Source of the DNA: Roseburia faecis | Lineage (GTDB): Bacteria > Bacillota > Clostridia > Lachnospirales > Lachnospiraceae | Assembly: GCF_001406815.1 (NCBI RefSeq) | Contig: NZ_CVRR01000011.1 | Span: forward strand, 1-64,000 | DNA: 64,000 bases | Direction: 5' to 3' | Part shown: positions 8,219 to 17,703 of the stretch, piece after piece | How positions within the stretch are numbered: the first letter of the stretch is position 1 | How the letters are laid out: each line of letters starts with the position of its first letter | Notes under the pieces: generated by a model | The model's input: only the letters and a program-made list of their open reading frames with translations | Told to the model about the DNA's origin: nothing | The model's database searches: none | Translations under genes and position numbers: made by a program

Positions 8219-9946
8219 ATGAGTTATATGGATACATACAAGAAATGGTGCACAGACAATTATTTTGATGAGGATACCAAAAAAGAACTGCTGGCACTAC
8301 AAGGAAATGATGCAGAGATCGAGGATCGTTTTTACCGTCAGCTGGAGTTTGGTACTGGTGGTCTGCGCGGGGTAATCGGCGCAGGAACAAACCGTATGAA
8401 TATTTATACGGTTCGTCAGGCAACCCAGGGACTGGCAAACTATATCATTTCGCAGAACGGACAGGACAAGGGAGTTGCGATTGCTTATGATTCCCGTATC
8501 ATGTCCCCGGAGTTTTCCGATGAGGCAGCGCTCTGCCTGAATGCAAATGGTATCAAAACCTACCGTTTTGAATCCCTGCGTCCGACACCGGAGCTGTCCT
8601 TTTCTGTTCGGGAACTTGGATGTATTGCAGGTATTGTAATTACGGCAAGCCATAATCCACGCGAGTATAACGGATACAAAGTATACTGGGAGGATGGCGC
8701 ACAGATCACACCTCCACACGATAAAAATATTCTTGCAGAAGTGGCAAAAGTCACTGATTTTTCACAGGTAAAGACTATGATGAAATCTGAGGCCGAAGCT
8801 GCAGGACTTTATCATACCATCGGAAAAGAAATGGATGACCGCTATATGGAAGAACTCAAAAAACAGTCGATCCACCCGGAAATCATCAAAGCGATGGCAA
8901 AAGATATCAAGATCGTTTACACTCCGTTACATGGAACAGGAAATCTCCCGGTACGCCGTGTATTAAAAGAACTGGGATTTGAAAATGTCTATGTAGTAAA
9001 AGAGCAGGAACTTCCGGATGGAAATTTCCCGACCGTTTCCTATCCGAATCCAGAGTCGCCAAAGGCATTTGAGCTTGCACTGAAACTGGCAAAAGAAGTA
9101 GATGCGGATATCGTTCTGGCAACCGATCCGGATGCCGATCGTCTGGGTGTTTATGCAAAGGATACCAAGACAGGAGAGTATGTAAGTTTCACTGGAAATA
9201 TGTCCGGTATGCTGATTGCAGAGTACATTCTGCGTGAGAAAAAAGCAAACGGAACACTCCCGGCAAACGGTGCACTGGTTGAGACTATCGTAACCACCGA
9301 CATGGCAAAGGCAATCGCAAAAGCTTACGGAGTAAAACTGATCGAGGTACTGACCGGATTTAAGTATATCGGTGAGCAGATCAAATTTTTTGAGCAGCAG
9401 AACAGTTATGAGTACGTCTTTGGACTGGAAGAAAGCTACGGATGTCTGGCAGGTACTTATGCAAGAGATAAGGATGCCTGTGTGGCAGTCATGATGCTCT
9501 GCGAAGTGGCAGCATGGTGCAAATCCAACGGAATCACCCTCTGGGATGCCATGGTTTCCCTGTATGAGACTTACGGTTATTACAAAGAAGGTCTTGAGAC
9601 TATGACCTTAAAGGGTATGGACGGAGCAGAAAAGATTCAGAGCATGATGAACGAGATGCGCAGCAACCCGCCGAAAAAGATCGGTGCATGGGATGTTTTA
9701 GCACTTCGTGATTACAAGAAAGATACAAGAACAGATATGACAAGCGGAGAAGTTACACCAACCGGACTTCCGGAAAGTAACGTTCTTTACTATGAACTGA
9801 GCAACAATGCATGGTGTTGTGTACGTCCATCCGGAACAGAGCCAAAGATCAAATTCTATTTTGGCGTTGTAGGAACGGACATCAAAGATTCCGAAAAGAA
9901 ACTGGATGAGCTGCGCAACGCAATGCTTACATACGCAGGAGAATAA
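8219..9946 (+). CDS. Phosphohexomutase (phosphomannomutase/phosphoglucomutase)
   Basis: A 575-residue alpha-D-phosphohexomutase. The phosphoserine loop TASHNPREYNG has Ser144, the metal loop is ATDPDADRLG, the sugar-binding loop GLEESYG, and the phosphate-binding loop RPSGTEPKIKF. In this operon its expected role is mannose-1-phosphate to mannose-6-phosphate, joining the two phosphorylases to the isomerase domain at 24215-26527. Activity on glucose-1-phosphate is also likely for this family, since the epimerase/phosphorylase route releases glucose too. A ribosome site (AGGGGG) lies just before the ATG. Confidence 0.9.
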   Translation: MSYMDTYKKWCTDNYFDEDTKKELLALQGNDAEIEDRFYRQLEFGTGGLRGVIGAGTNRMNIYTVRQATQGLANYIISQNGQDKGVAIAYDSRIMSPEFSDEAALCLNANGIKTYRFESLRPTPELSFSVRELGCIAGIVITASHNPREYNGYKVYWEDGAQITPPHDKNILAEVAKVTDFSQVKTMMKSEAEAAGLYHTIGKEMDDRYMEELKKQSIHPEIIKAMAKDIKIVYTPLHGTGNLPVRRVLKELGFENVYVVKEQELPDGNFPTVSYPNPESPKAFELALKLAKEVDADIVLATDPDADRLGVYAKDTKTGEYVSFTGNMSGMLIAEYILREKKANGTLPANGALVETIVTTDMAKAIAKAYGVKLIEVLTGFKYIGEQIKFFEQQNSYEYVFGLEESYGCLAGTYARDKDACVAVMMLCEVAAWCKSNGITLWDAMVSLYETYGYYKEGLETMTLKGMDGAEKIQSMMNEMRSNPPKKIGAWDVLALRDYKKDTRTDMTSGEVTPTGLPESNVLYYELSNNAWCCVRPSGTEPKIKFYFGVVGTDIKDSEKKLDELRNAMLTYAGE

Positions 9947-9951
9947 AATTT

Positions 9952-10689
9952 ATGGATGATCAGAAGAATATAAAACCGGATTTTTCCAAAGCAGGAGAAG
10001 ACAGCATCCTCTATAAAAAAGAGGAGCCGAAGACAGAAAGAGAAAAGTTAAAGGAACTGCATGGAAAAGATAAAATATGGTATCTGGTTCATTACTATGG
10101 ATTGCAGACCATGGTCGCACTTGCCATTATAGGAACCATCAGCTTTCTGATCATCCATTATATTACGCAAAAGGATACCGCACTGGAAATTATGGCAGTA
10201 AATGCCATACAGTCTGCTGACAATCCGGCTGGGGATTCCGGTTATTATAATGATTTCCTAAAAGAAAACGGACTGGATCCGGATAAAAGCGAAGTGCTTG
10301 TCAGCAGTAATCTGGGAGCCTCGGCAAATGAGAACGACGGGGCATCCGCAGAGAGCATTCAGATGATTCAGAGCCTCTTTATGACACAGTCCGTGGATGT
10401 GTTTTTTTCCGACTATGATTTCTTTTATTCACTGGGAGAATTCGATTATTTTACGGATATACGGGAATGTTTTCCGGAAGAGGTACTGGAAAAATACAAA
10501 GATGATATTGTGTATGTGAAAAGTACGGAGACAGGGAAAAAATATCCGATTGGCATAAAACTAAAAGGCAATGCGTGGGTGGAAAAAACCGGCTGGTATC
10601 CGGATACCTGTGTGGTAGGTCTGGCAGCAGGTTTAAAAAACAAGGATCTGGCAGTGAAATTTATAGAAGAAAACATACTGGAGGATTAA
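9952..10689 (+). CDS. Single-pass membrane protein of unknown function in the mannan operon
   Basis: The protein has 245 residues: a charged 48-residue cytoplasmic head, one membrane helix (about residues 49-71, TMVALAIIGTISFLIIHYI) and an outer domain of about 170 residues. The C-terminal stretch VVGLAAGLKNKDLAVKFIEE resembles the end of extracellular solute-binding proteins, so the outer domain may be a reduced binding-protein fold. That is inference. It starts 5 nt after the mutase stop and ends one base before the GH36 start, so it belongs to the operon. No catalytic motif is seen. Confidence 0.75.
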   Translation: MDDQKNIKPDFSKAGEDSILYKKEEPKTEREKLKELHGKDKIWYLVHYYGLQTMVALAIIGTISFLIIHYITQKDTALEIMAVNAIQSADNPAGDSGYYNDFLKENGLDPDKSEVLVSSNLGASANENDGASAESIQMIQSLFMTQSVDVFFSDYDFFYSLGEFDYFTDIRECFPEEVLEKYKDDIVYVKSTETGKKYPIGIKLKGNAWVEKTGWYPDTCVVGLAAGLKNKDLAVKFIEENILED

Positions 10690-10690
10690 C

Positions 10691-12889
10691 ATGAGTATCG
10701 TATTTGATGAAAATCTGGATCTGTTTTGTCTGGAGACAGCGAATACCAGCTATATCATAGGTCTTGCAGACCACCGGACCTTTGTAGGTCATGTATATTA
10801 CGGCAGGCGTGTTCGCAGACAGGATCTGCGTTATCTGCTCCGCACCGGAGAGGCACCGTTTGTTCCGTCTGGGAATGAAAGAGAGTGCTGCTCTTTTTAT
10901 GACACATTTCCGGCAGAATATTCGGGAAACGGAGTGGGAGATTACAGGGAAAGCAGTATTGCCGTGCGTACACAGGCAGGTCAGCATGCGGTTATGCCGA
11001 CGTATGTTTCCTATGAAATTACAGATCAGAAACCAGAACTTCCGGGACTTCCGTCCGCATTTGACAGGGAGCATACTGCACAGACACTGATTCTTCGCTG
11101 CAGGGATGAAGTGTTGCAGCTGGATGTGGATCTGTATTATACCGTGTTTGAAGAAAACGATATGATTACCAGAAGCGTGCGCATCAGCAATCAGAGCAAA
11201 GAGGCAGTTTACCTCACAAAAGCATATTCGGCATGCATGGATATGGATGATGATGCCTACGAGATGCTGACACTTCACGGTTCATGGGCAAGAGAACGCC
11301 AGATGGACCGCCGTCCGCTGGGATATGGAAAGACCAGTGTGGGAAGTATCCGTGGGGAGTCCTCCCATCAGGAACACCCATTTATGGCATGGATGAAATC
11401 TTCCACGACACAGACAGCCGGCGAAGTGTATGCCATGCATTTTATTTATTCCGGCAATTTTATCGCACAGCTGGAAAAAAGCCAGTTTGACAGTATCCGT
11501 GCAGTCATGGGAATTCATCCGGCAGATTTTTCCTGGAAACTGGAAAGTGAAGAATCATTTTATACACCGGAAGCTGTCCTTACATTTTCCGCAGAGGGAC
11601 TTGGAAAAATGACCCGTAATTTCCACGACTTCTATCGGAATCATTTAATCCGCAGCAAATACCGCAATCAGAAACGCCCGATTCTGATCAACAACTGGGA
11701 AGCAACCTACTTTGATTTCAATACCGAAAAACTTTTAGATATTGCAAAACTTGCCTCTCAGTACGGAATTGAAATGCTGGTTATGGATGATGGCTGGTTT
11801 GGACACCGCAACGATGACAGTACAAGTCTTGGGGACTGGTTTGTTAATGAAAAGAAACTGCCGGGCGGATTGAACTATCTGGTAGATGAAGTGAATAAGC
11901 TTGGCATGAAATTCGGTATCTGGATGGAACCGGAAATGATTTCCCCGGATTCGGAATTGTACAAAGAGCATCCGGACTGGGCAATTGCTGTGAAAGGACG
12001 CACCGGAACGCTTTCGAGAAATCAGTATGTCCTTGATTTCAGCAGAAAAGATGTGAGGGACTGCATCTATGAAAAGATCCGTGCAATTTTAAACAGTGCC
12101 AATATCGAATATGTGAAGTGGGATATGAACCGTCAGCTTACCGATCTGGGAAGCCTTGCGCTTCCGGCAGACCGCCAGGGGGAGTTAAGCCACCGTTATG
12201 TGCTTGGTGTGTATGAGATGCAGGAACGCCTGACCCGTGATTTCCCGGATCTTCTTCTGGAGAACTGTTCCGGTGGTGGAGCACGTTTTGATCCGGGTAT
12301 GCTTTATTACAGCCCACAGATCTGGTGCTCGGATGATACGGATGCAATCGAGAGACTTGGCATTCAGGAAGGTACGGCACTGATTTATCCACTGTCTGCA
12401 ATGGGAGCACACGTTTCGGACTGCCCGAACCATACCGTGGGCAGAAATACCCCGTTTAAGACAAGAGGGGAAGTTGCCCTGGCAGGAACCTTTGGTTATG
12501 AGTTGGATATCACAAAGATTGCAAAGGAAGAGCAGGAACAGATTCCACAGCAGACAGCTATGTATCACAAGTATAACGATCTGGTAAGGGAGGGGGATTA
12601 TTACCGTATCGCTTCTTACCGGGAAAATCATTTCTACGATTGTTATATGGTAGTATCCAAAGATAAAAAAGAGGCACTAGTTACTTTCGTGACCGTACAC
12701 GCACGCCCGAATTACCACAGTTTAAAAGTACGCCTGCAGGGACTGAATCCGAATCTGGATTATCGTCTGGAAGGTGAGATGGAGAACGAATGCGTATACG
12801 GCGGAGATCTGCTTATGAATGCCGGTATGCTGGTTCCTTCCGAGCAGGGAGATTACAGAAGTTATCTGTACCATTTTGTGGCAGATTAA
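10691..12889 (+). CDS. GH36 alpha-galactosidase, cytoplasmic
   Basis: The protein has 732 residues and no signal peptide, the normal length for tetrameric GH36 enzymes such as AgaA/AgaB. The nucleophile is Asp478 in YVKWDMNR and the acid/base Asp548 in CSDDTDAIERL. The flanking motifs MDDGWFG, WMEPEM and ENCSGGGARFDPG are also present. It should strip alpha-1,6-galactose from imported galactomannan oligosaccharides. GGAGG (10680-10684) lies in the end of the previous gene, giving close coupling. The lacI promoter begins within its stop region. Confidence 0.95.
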   Translation: MSIVFDENLDLFCLETANTSYIIGLADHRTFVGHVYYGRRVRRQDLRYLLRTGEAPFVPSGNERECCSFYDTFPAEYSGNGVGDYRESSIAVRTQAGQHAVMPTYVSYEITDQKPELPGLPSAFDREHTAQTLILRCRDEVLQLDVDLYYTVFEENDMITRSVRISNQSKEAVYLTKAYSACMDMDDDAYEMLTLHGSWARERQMDRRPLGYGKTSVGSIRGESSHQEHPFMAWMKSSTTQTAGEVYAMHFIYSGNFIAQLEKSQFDSIRAVMGIHPADFSWKLESEESFYTPEAVLTFSAEGLGKMTRNFHDFYRNHLIRSKYRNQKRPILINNWEATYFDFNTEKLLDIAKLASQYGIEMLVMDDGWFGHRNDDSTSLGDWFVNEKKLPGGLNYLVDEVNKLGMKFGIWMEPEMISPDSELYKEHPDWAIAVKGRTGTLSRNQYVLDFSRKDVRDCIYEKIRAILNSANIEYVKWDMNRQLTDLGSLALPADRQGELSHRYVLGVYEMQERLTRDFPDLLLENCSGGGARFDPGMLYYSPQIWCSDDTDAIERLGIQEGTALIYPLSAMGAHVSDCPNHTVGRNTPFKTRGEVALAGTFGYELDITKIAKEEQEQIPQQTAMYHKYNDLVREGDYYRIASYRENHFYDCYMVVSKDKKEALVTFVTVHARPNYHSLKVRLQGLNPNLDYRLEGEMENECVYGGDLLMNAGMLVPSEQGDYRSYLYHFVAD

Positions 12890-12930
12890 TTGACAGAGGA
12901 AGAAAAAGAATGTAAAATCAACTTAAATTA
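12890..12930 (+). promoter_or_regulatory. Strong promoter and operator-like motif before lacI
   Basis: TTGACA (12890-12895), a 17-nt spacer and TAAAAT (12913-12918) directly follow the GH36 stop. AACTTAAATTA (12920-12930) lies at the expected transcription start, which would allow autoregulation. Confidence 0.65.
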
Positions 12931-12982
12931 TCCAGTTTATATAGTTAAATAAGTAAATTAGTATGAAAATATCGAGGGAATT

Positions 12983-14002
12983 ATGGCAAAAGCAGTGAAA
13001 CTTGCAGATATCGCCGAACAGGTTGGTGTCAGCACGGTAACCGTTTCCAAAGCCTTGTCGGGACAAAAAGGCGTCAGTGAAGAGATGCGGGAGAAAATAA
13101 AGAACCTTGCAGAAGAGCTTGGTTACCGCAGTCCTTCGGAGACAAAACGGCAGTCTGCGGAAAAACAATATAATATCGGAGTCCTGATACAGGAAGTATA
13201 TCTGGACAAATACGCTTCCTTTTACTGGAAAATGTATCAGGAAGTAAACAAGAGGGCAGTTTCCCGTGGGTGTTTTACGCTGCTCGAAAGTATTTCAAGG
13301 GAGAGTGTGCTGGAAAACCAGATGCCGCTTCTGCTTCAGGAAAAAAAGGTGGATGGTCTGATCATTCTTGGCGATATGACAAAACCATACATTGAAAAGA
13401 TTGAAAAAGAGGGCGGCGTGCCGGTGGTCTGTCTGGATTTTTATAACGATGCCGTTGGTCTGGACACAGTTATTTCCAATAGTTTTTACGGCACCTATGC
13501 ACTGACGAATTATCTGTTTTCCATGGGGCATACAAAAATTGCCTATGTAGGAACGGTTGGCATGACAAACAGTATTACAGACCGATATCTTGGTTACCGC
13601 AAGTCTATGATGGAACACAGAGTGGATGTGCCAAAAGATTATGTGATTGATGACCGGGATACAAAAACCGGGCGGATGGATCTGGAAAAATATTATAAAT
13701 TTCCGAAAGATATGCCGACGGCATTTGTCTGTAACTGCGATCTTGCAGCTTCGTATCTGATCCGGAAACTTGAAAATGAAGGCTACCGGGTTCCGGAAGA
13801 TGTTTCCGTTGTGGGATTTGATAATTTTCTTTATCCGGGGCTGTGCGATATCGGAATTACGACATATGAGGTGGATATATCGGAGATGGCACGCAGAGCC
13901 ATTCACAAGATTGTCCGCAAAATTGCAAATGAAAACTATACAGCCGGTGTGTTCATTGTAGATGGACATGTGGTATTTAAAGATAGTGTAGCTCGGATAT
14001 AG
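12983..14002 (+). CDS. LacI-family transcriptional regulator of the mannan cluster
   Basis: A 339-residue regulator with an N-terminal LacI helix-turn-helix (VKLADIAEQVGVSTVTVSKALSG) and hinge, then a sugar-binding periplasmic-binding-protein fold with VSVVGFDNFLYPG near residue 276. It lies between the metabolic genes and the importer, and probably represses the motif-bearing promoters on both sides in response to a mannan breakdown product. Its 3' end overlaps the convergent AraC gene by 26 nt. The start follows GAGGG. Confidence 0.92.
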   Translation: MAKAVKLADIAEQVGVSTVTVSKALSGQKGVSEEMREKIKNLAEELGYRSPSETKRQSAEKQYNIGVLIQEVYLDKYASFYWKMYQEVNKRAVSRGCFTLLESISRESVLENQMPLLLQEKKVDGLIILGDMTKPYIEKIEKEGGVPVVCLDFYNDAVGLDTVISNSFYGTYALTNYLFSMGHTKIAYVGTVGMTNSITDRYLGYRKSMMEHRVDVPKDYVIDDRDTKTGRMDLEKYYKFPKDMPTAFVCNCDLAASYLIRKLENEGYRVPEDVSVVGFDNFLYPGLCDIGITTYEVDISEMARRAIHKIVRKIANENYTAGVFIVDGHVVFKDSVARI

Positions 14003-14894
14003 AAACCGGGGCATCCTGCTTAAATGCAAGTGGGGTTGCCCCGGTTTCCCGTTTAAACAGATTGATAAAATGATTGGTATTATGAATTCCTACCTTGCTT
14101 CCGATTTCGTGTATGGTGTCGTTGGTAGTCAGAAGCAGTTTTTTAGCCTCTTCAATCCGCTTATGGTTTAAGTACTGGACAGGAGAAGCCCCATAGTATT
14201 TAGAAAACTCGCGGCAGATCCGGTATTTGCTGACGGAATACGTATTTTCCAGTTCGTCCAGTGAATAATTTTCTCCGTATTGTGTGTCAAATAAATGATG
14301 AATTTCCCACAGATAATCCGGGATCGTATCCCGGCGTGTGGCAGGATGGCCGGAATAGACAGCCATTTCCGTAAGAATATTGGTGATCCACATGGAGATC
14401 CGGCAGACGGACAGAGGATCATTAAAAGTGTCTTTCTGCAGATTCTGTAAATGCTCCATCGTATGGAACAGAGTAAACATAGAAGAACTCTCTGTCGGAT
14501 AGGCAAGAGGTGATGGGAGCAGTGTGTGAAACTGCAGGAGGGCGAGACCGGAAATATACATATGGAAATAGTGGCAGTGGCCTTTTAAGATTTCGATCGT
14601 GAGGGGACCGGAAATCGGAAGAAGCGCTGCGTGCCGGTCTGCCAGCCGACACGTATGATGTTCATCCGTTACAGAAAGAGTGCCTTCATATACATAGAAA
14701 AAATGATAAGGCGCGTTGATACGGAATGTCATGGAACAATTGTTCGGAAAGGAACAGATGCCTTTTCCGAGCAGATGAATAAAGCCGTCATCCGCTGGTG
14801 CGGACAGCGGAAAAGCCGTAAAGTTTTTCATGTTGTCAGATAATACATGCTTTGGCACCGTTCCTGTAATCCCATGATGCTGTAATTGTTCCAT
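13977..14894 (-). CDS. AraC-family regulator with cupin-like sensor domain
   Basis: A 305-residue protein. Residues about 30-130 form a cupin-like sugar-binding domain. The C-terminal 100 residues carry the double AraC helix-turn-helix (YSVSKYRICREFSKYYG, then VGIHNTNHFINLFKRETG). The ATG at 14894 is preferred to the TTG at 14912 because GAGG lies 8 nt before it. It is divergent from the importer operon, so it is a good candidate activator of that promoter, whose -35 box looks weak. The convergent overlap with lacI could add mutual antisense effects. Confidence 0.9.
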   Translation of the reverse strand: MEQLQHHGITGTVPKHVLSDNMKNFTAFPLSAPADDGFIHLLGKGICSFPNNCSMTFRINAPYHFFYVYEGTLSVTDEHHTCRLADRHAALLPISGPLTIEILKGHCHYFHMYISGLALLQFHTLLPSPLAYPTESSSMFTLFHTMEHLQNLQKDTFNDPLSVCRISMWITNILTEMAVYSGHPATRRDTIPDYLWEIHHLFDTQYGENYSLDELENTYSVSKYRICREFSKYYGASPVQYLNHKRIEEAKKLLLTTNDTIHEIGSKVGIHNTNHFINLFKRETGATPLAFKQDAPVSISELHYL

Positions 14895-14979
14895 AAAATC
14901 ATCCTCTTTCAATCATAACCAGTTTTTAATTAAGTATAATTGGATGAAAGGTAAAAAGCAATAATTTAAAATGAAATAT

Positions 14980-15141
14980 AACTTAAAATTACTTTTTGGA
15001 CAAAAATATATAGACATAATGCATAAAAAAGTAAATGTAAAATTGTGCATTATAGGGAATGTGTTTGAAAACGCAATATGATATGATTAAAAGCAATAAA
15101 GAGTGATGATTAAATTAACAAAAAATGTATACTTAAATTAA
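14980..15141 (+). promoter_or_regulatory. Regulatory region of the manno-oligosaccharide importer
   Basis: Two operator-like motifs are present: AACTTAAAATTACTTT (14980-14995) and TACTTAAATTAACTTAAT (15130-15147, just past the stated end). TATACT (15128-15133) can serve as a -10 box but no good -35 box is seen. An 8-bp inverted repeat ATAATGCA/TGCATTAT (15016-15023 and 15046-15053) lies between and could be a site for the divergent AraC protein or another regulator. Confidence 0.55.
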
Positions 15142-15175
15142 CTTAATAATTCACATGTTTAAGGAGGAGAACAAC

Positions 15176-16579
15176 ATGAAATTTAAAAAGTTTATGGCAC
15201 TTGGTCTTGTAGCTGCAATGACCGCAACATTATTCGCAGGATGCGGTTCTAAGGGAAATGATTCTGCTGATACCACACAGAAATCAGACAGCGCTTCCGC
15301 AGATGGTCTTGTAAGCTATTCAGACATTGTATTGGGAGAAACAGGAAAAGACTTAAGCGCAACAATTACAATGTTCAACCACAGAACAGATATGGATACC
15401 GATGATTACGGCGGAAAGAACTGGAAATCTTATCTGGAAGACTTCAACAAAGAGTATCCGAATATCAAGGTTGAAATCACTACAGATACAAACTATGCCG
15501 ATGATGCACTGACACATTTACAGTCCGGACAGTACGAAACCATTACCATGATTCCGGCAGTAGATAAGGCAGACCTCAGTACATATTATATGTCATACGG
15601 TACACTTGATGAGATGAGCCAGCAGATCAACTACGCAAACACATGGCTCTATGGAAATGATGTATACGGTGTTCCTTCCACAGCAACGACACAGGGTATC
15701 GTTTACAACAAGAAAGTGTTTGAGGATGCCGGTGTGACCGATGTTCCAAAGACTCCGGACGAGTTCATTGATGCATTAAAGAAGATCAAGGACAAGACGG
15801 ATGCAATTCCGCTTTACACAAACTATGCAGCAGGCTGGACAATGGGTGCATGGGATGCTTATATCGGAAACAATGCAACTGGTGACAATACATATTTCAA
15901 CCAGAAACTCCTTCATACAAAGGATCCATTCAAGGATTATGGCGATGGCACACATCCATATGCAGTATACAAGATCCTTTACGATGCAGTTGCTGGCGGA
16001 CTTACCGAGGATGACTATTCTACAACTGACTGGGAAGGCTCTAAGAGCATGTTAAACAACGGACAGATCGGATGTATGGTACTTGGATCATGGGCTTACC
16101 CACAGATGGAAGCAGCCGGTGAGAACGCAGATGACATCGGATATATGCCATTCCCGATTTCTGTAAACGGTGAGCAGTATGCATCAGCCGGAGCAGATTA
16201 CTCTTACGGTATCAACGTAAACGCTTCTGATGATGAGAAGCAGGCAGCTTTAATCTTTGTTAAGTGGATGACTGAAAAGTCTGGATTTTCTTACAACGAG
16301 GATGGGCTTCCGGTTGCAAAGTCATCTTCTGATACAAAGCTTGATTTCTCTGGTGTGACATTCCTTGAGGATGAACCGGCTGTAGAAGGCGAAGAGGATC
16401 TTTTAAATGCATTAAATGCTGATTCAGAACTGAACATTAACAACGGCGGTAATGATAAGATTCAGGCAATCATTGAGCATGCAGCAAATGGCGATGAGAG
16501 CTTTGATGATATTATGAACGAGTGGAACCAGAAATGGACAGATGCTCAGGAATCTGAGGGCGTAGAAATTACAGAGTAG
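15176..16579 (+). CDS. Manno-oligosaccharide ABC transporter, substrate-binding lipoprotein
   Basis: A 467-residue extracellular family 1 solute-binding protein. A lipoprotein signal ends in LFAGC with Cys23 as the lipid anchor. Internal segments TATTQGIVYNKKVFEDAGV and MVLGSWAYPQME are typical of MalE/UgpB-like binding proteins. The start at 15176 has AAGGAGG (15161-15167) at ideal spacing. By position it should capture (acetylated, galactosylated) manno-oligosaccharides, as its R. intestinalis counterpart does. A stable intergenic hairpin follows it. Confidence 0.92.
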   Translation: MKFKKFMALGLVAAMTATLFAGCGSKGNDSADTTQKSDSASADGLVSYSDIVLGETGKDLSATITMFNHRTDMDTDDYGGKNWKSYLEDFNKEYPNIKVEITTDTNYADDALTHLQSGQYETITMIPAVDKADLSTYYMSYGTLDEMSQQINYANTWLYGNDVYGVPSTATTQGIVYNKKVFEDAGVTDVPKTPDEFIDALKKIKDKTDAIPLYTNYAAGWTMGAWDAYIGNNATGDNTYFNQKLLHTKDPFKDYGDGTHPYAVYKILYDAVAGGLTEDDYSTTDWEGSKSMLNNGQIGCMVLGSWAYPQMEAAGENADDIGYMPFPISVNGEQYASAGADYSYGINVNASDDEKQAALIFVKWMTEKSGFSYNEDGLPVAKSSSDTKLDFSGVTFLEDEPAVEGEEDLLNALNADSELNINNGGNDKIQAIIEHAANGDESFDDIMNEWNQKWTDAQESEGVEITE

Positions 16580-16612
16580 TTCCACGCTGCATAAAGGTAC
16601 ATCATCCAGCTG

Positions 16613-16640
16613 CCGGGCCGAAAAACTGTTTTCGGCCCGG
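16613..16640 (+). other. Stable intercistronic hairpin between binding protein and permease
   Basis: A perfect 12-bp GC-rich stem (CCGGGCCGAAAA with TTTTCGGCCCGG) and the loop ACTG, not followed by a T-run. Such hairpins often stabilise the upstream binding-protein mRNA relative to the permease mRNA. Confidence 0.8.
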
Positions 16641-16677
16641 TGGCATGATTGCCTGTTTCATATGGGAGGAACGTAGT

Positions 16678-17703
16678 ATGAAATCAAAATCATTTAATTT
16701 AAAAAAATGGGCAAAGAGCAGAGCCGGCCAGCAGGTATTTATCTGTATCGGTTTTATGATTATCCCATTGCTCTTACTCTTTTTATTCACTTATTTTCCA
16801 TTTGCGGAAATGATCAAATTTAGTTTTTATAAGATGAAATATACAACGCCAATAGACAGGCGCGAATTTGTCGGATGGGACAACTATCTTGATGTATTCA
16901 GAAGAAAAGATTGTTTCGGGGCGTTGAAACTTAGTTTATTCTATATGGTCGGTGCATTGATCCAGCTTGTGCTTGCACTGTATCTTGCAACAATTTTAAG
17001 CTTTAAGGTAAAGGGTGGAAATCTTTTCAAAGGGCTGATGTTTTTCCCTTACCTCATCAGTGGTATTGCCATTGGTTTTATCTTTAAATTCTTCTTCACC
17101 AGAGGATTCGTATTTGATACAATCCTGCAGTGGTGTGGGTTTCAATTAGAAAATCTTCCATACTGGTTAAAGGATCAGAGTGTAAACAACTGGTCCCTGA
17201 CGGCGACTTCCGTATGGCGGTATACCGGACAGAATATGGTACTGTTTATTGGTGCCATGATGTCTGTGGATAGCGAACTCTACGAAGCAGCGTCCCTGGA
17301 TGGTGCAAATAAATGGGAGCAGTTTAAACACATTATTCTCCCGAGTATCAAGACAATTATTACATTAAATGTTATCCTTTCCATCACCGGTTCCTTAAGT
17401 GCGTTTGAGGCGCCTTTCGTAATCACCACCGGTGCAAACGGAACAGGAACGTATTTCGTAATTATGAACAAGATCGCACATACCAGCCAGAAAGTAGGTC
17501 TGGCATCGGCAATGTCTGTTGTTCTGCTGATGATCATCTTTATCTGTACGATCTTACAGAATGTGTTCTTTAAATATGTGTTCAGGGATGCCGCGTCGGA
17601 GGATGAATCCTATAAGGCAAAGAAAGCCCGGCTGAAGGCAGAAAAACAGGTGATTAAGCAGATCAAAAAACAGGAGAAAATGAAGAAAGGAGCGGCGAAA
17701 TAA
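16678..17703 (+). CDS. Mannan importer permease, MalF-type
   Basis: A 341-residue integral membrane protein with six or so predicted helices and the ABC permease EAA loop YEAASLDGANKWEQFKHIILP. A Lys-rich tail (about residues 310-341) follows the last helix. The start at 16678 follows GGGAGGA. It shares one base with the second permease (TAATG). There is no ATPase gene in the locus, so a shared MsmX-like ATPase encoded elsewhere must power it. Confidence 0.92.
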   Translation: MKSKSFNLKKWAKSRAGQQVFICIGFMIIPLLLLFLFTYFPFAEMIKFSFYKMKYTTPIDRREFVGWDNYLDVFRRKDCFGALKLSLFYMVGALIQLVLALYLATILSFKVKGGNLFKGLMFFPYLISGIAIGFIFKFFFTRGFVFDTILQWCGFQLENLPYWLKDQSVNNWSLTATSVWRYTGQNMVLFIGAMMSVDSELYEAASLDGANKWEQFKHIILPSIKTIITLNVILSITGSLSAFEAPFVITTGANGTGTYFVIMNKIAHTSQKVGLASAMSVVLLMIIFICTILQNVFFKYVFRDAASEDESYKAKKARLKAEKQVIKQIKKQEKMKKGAAK

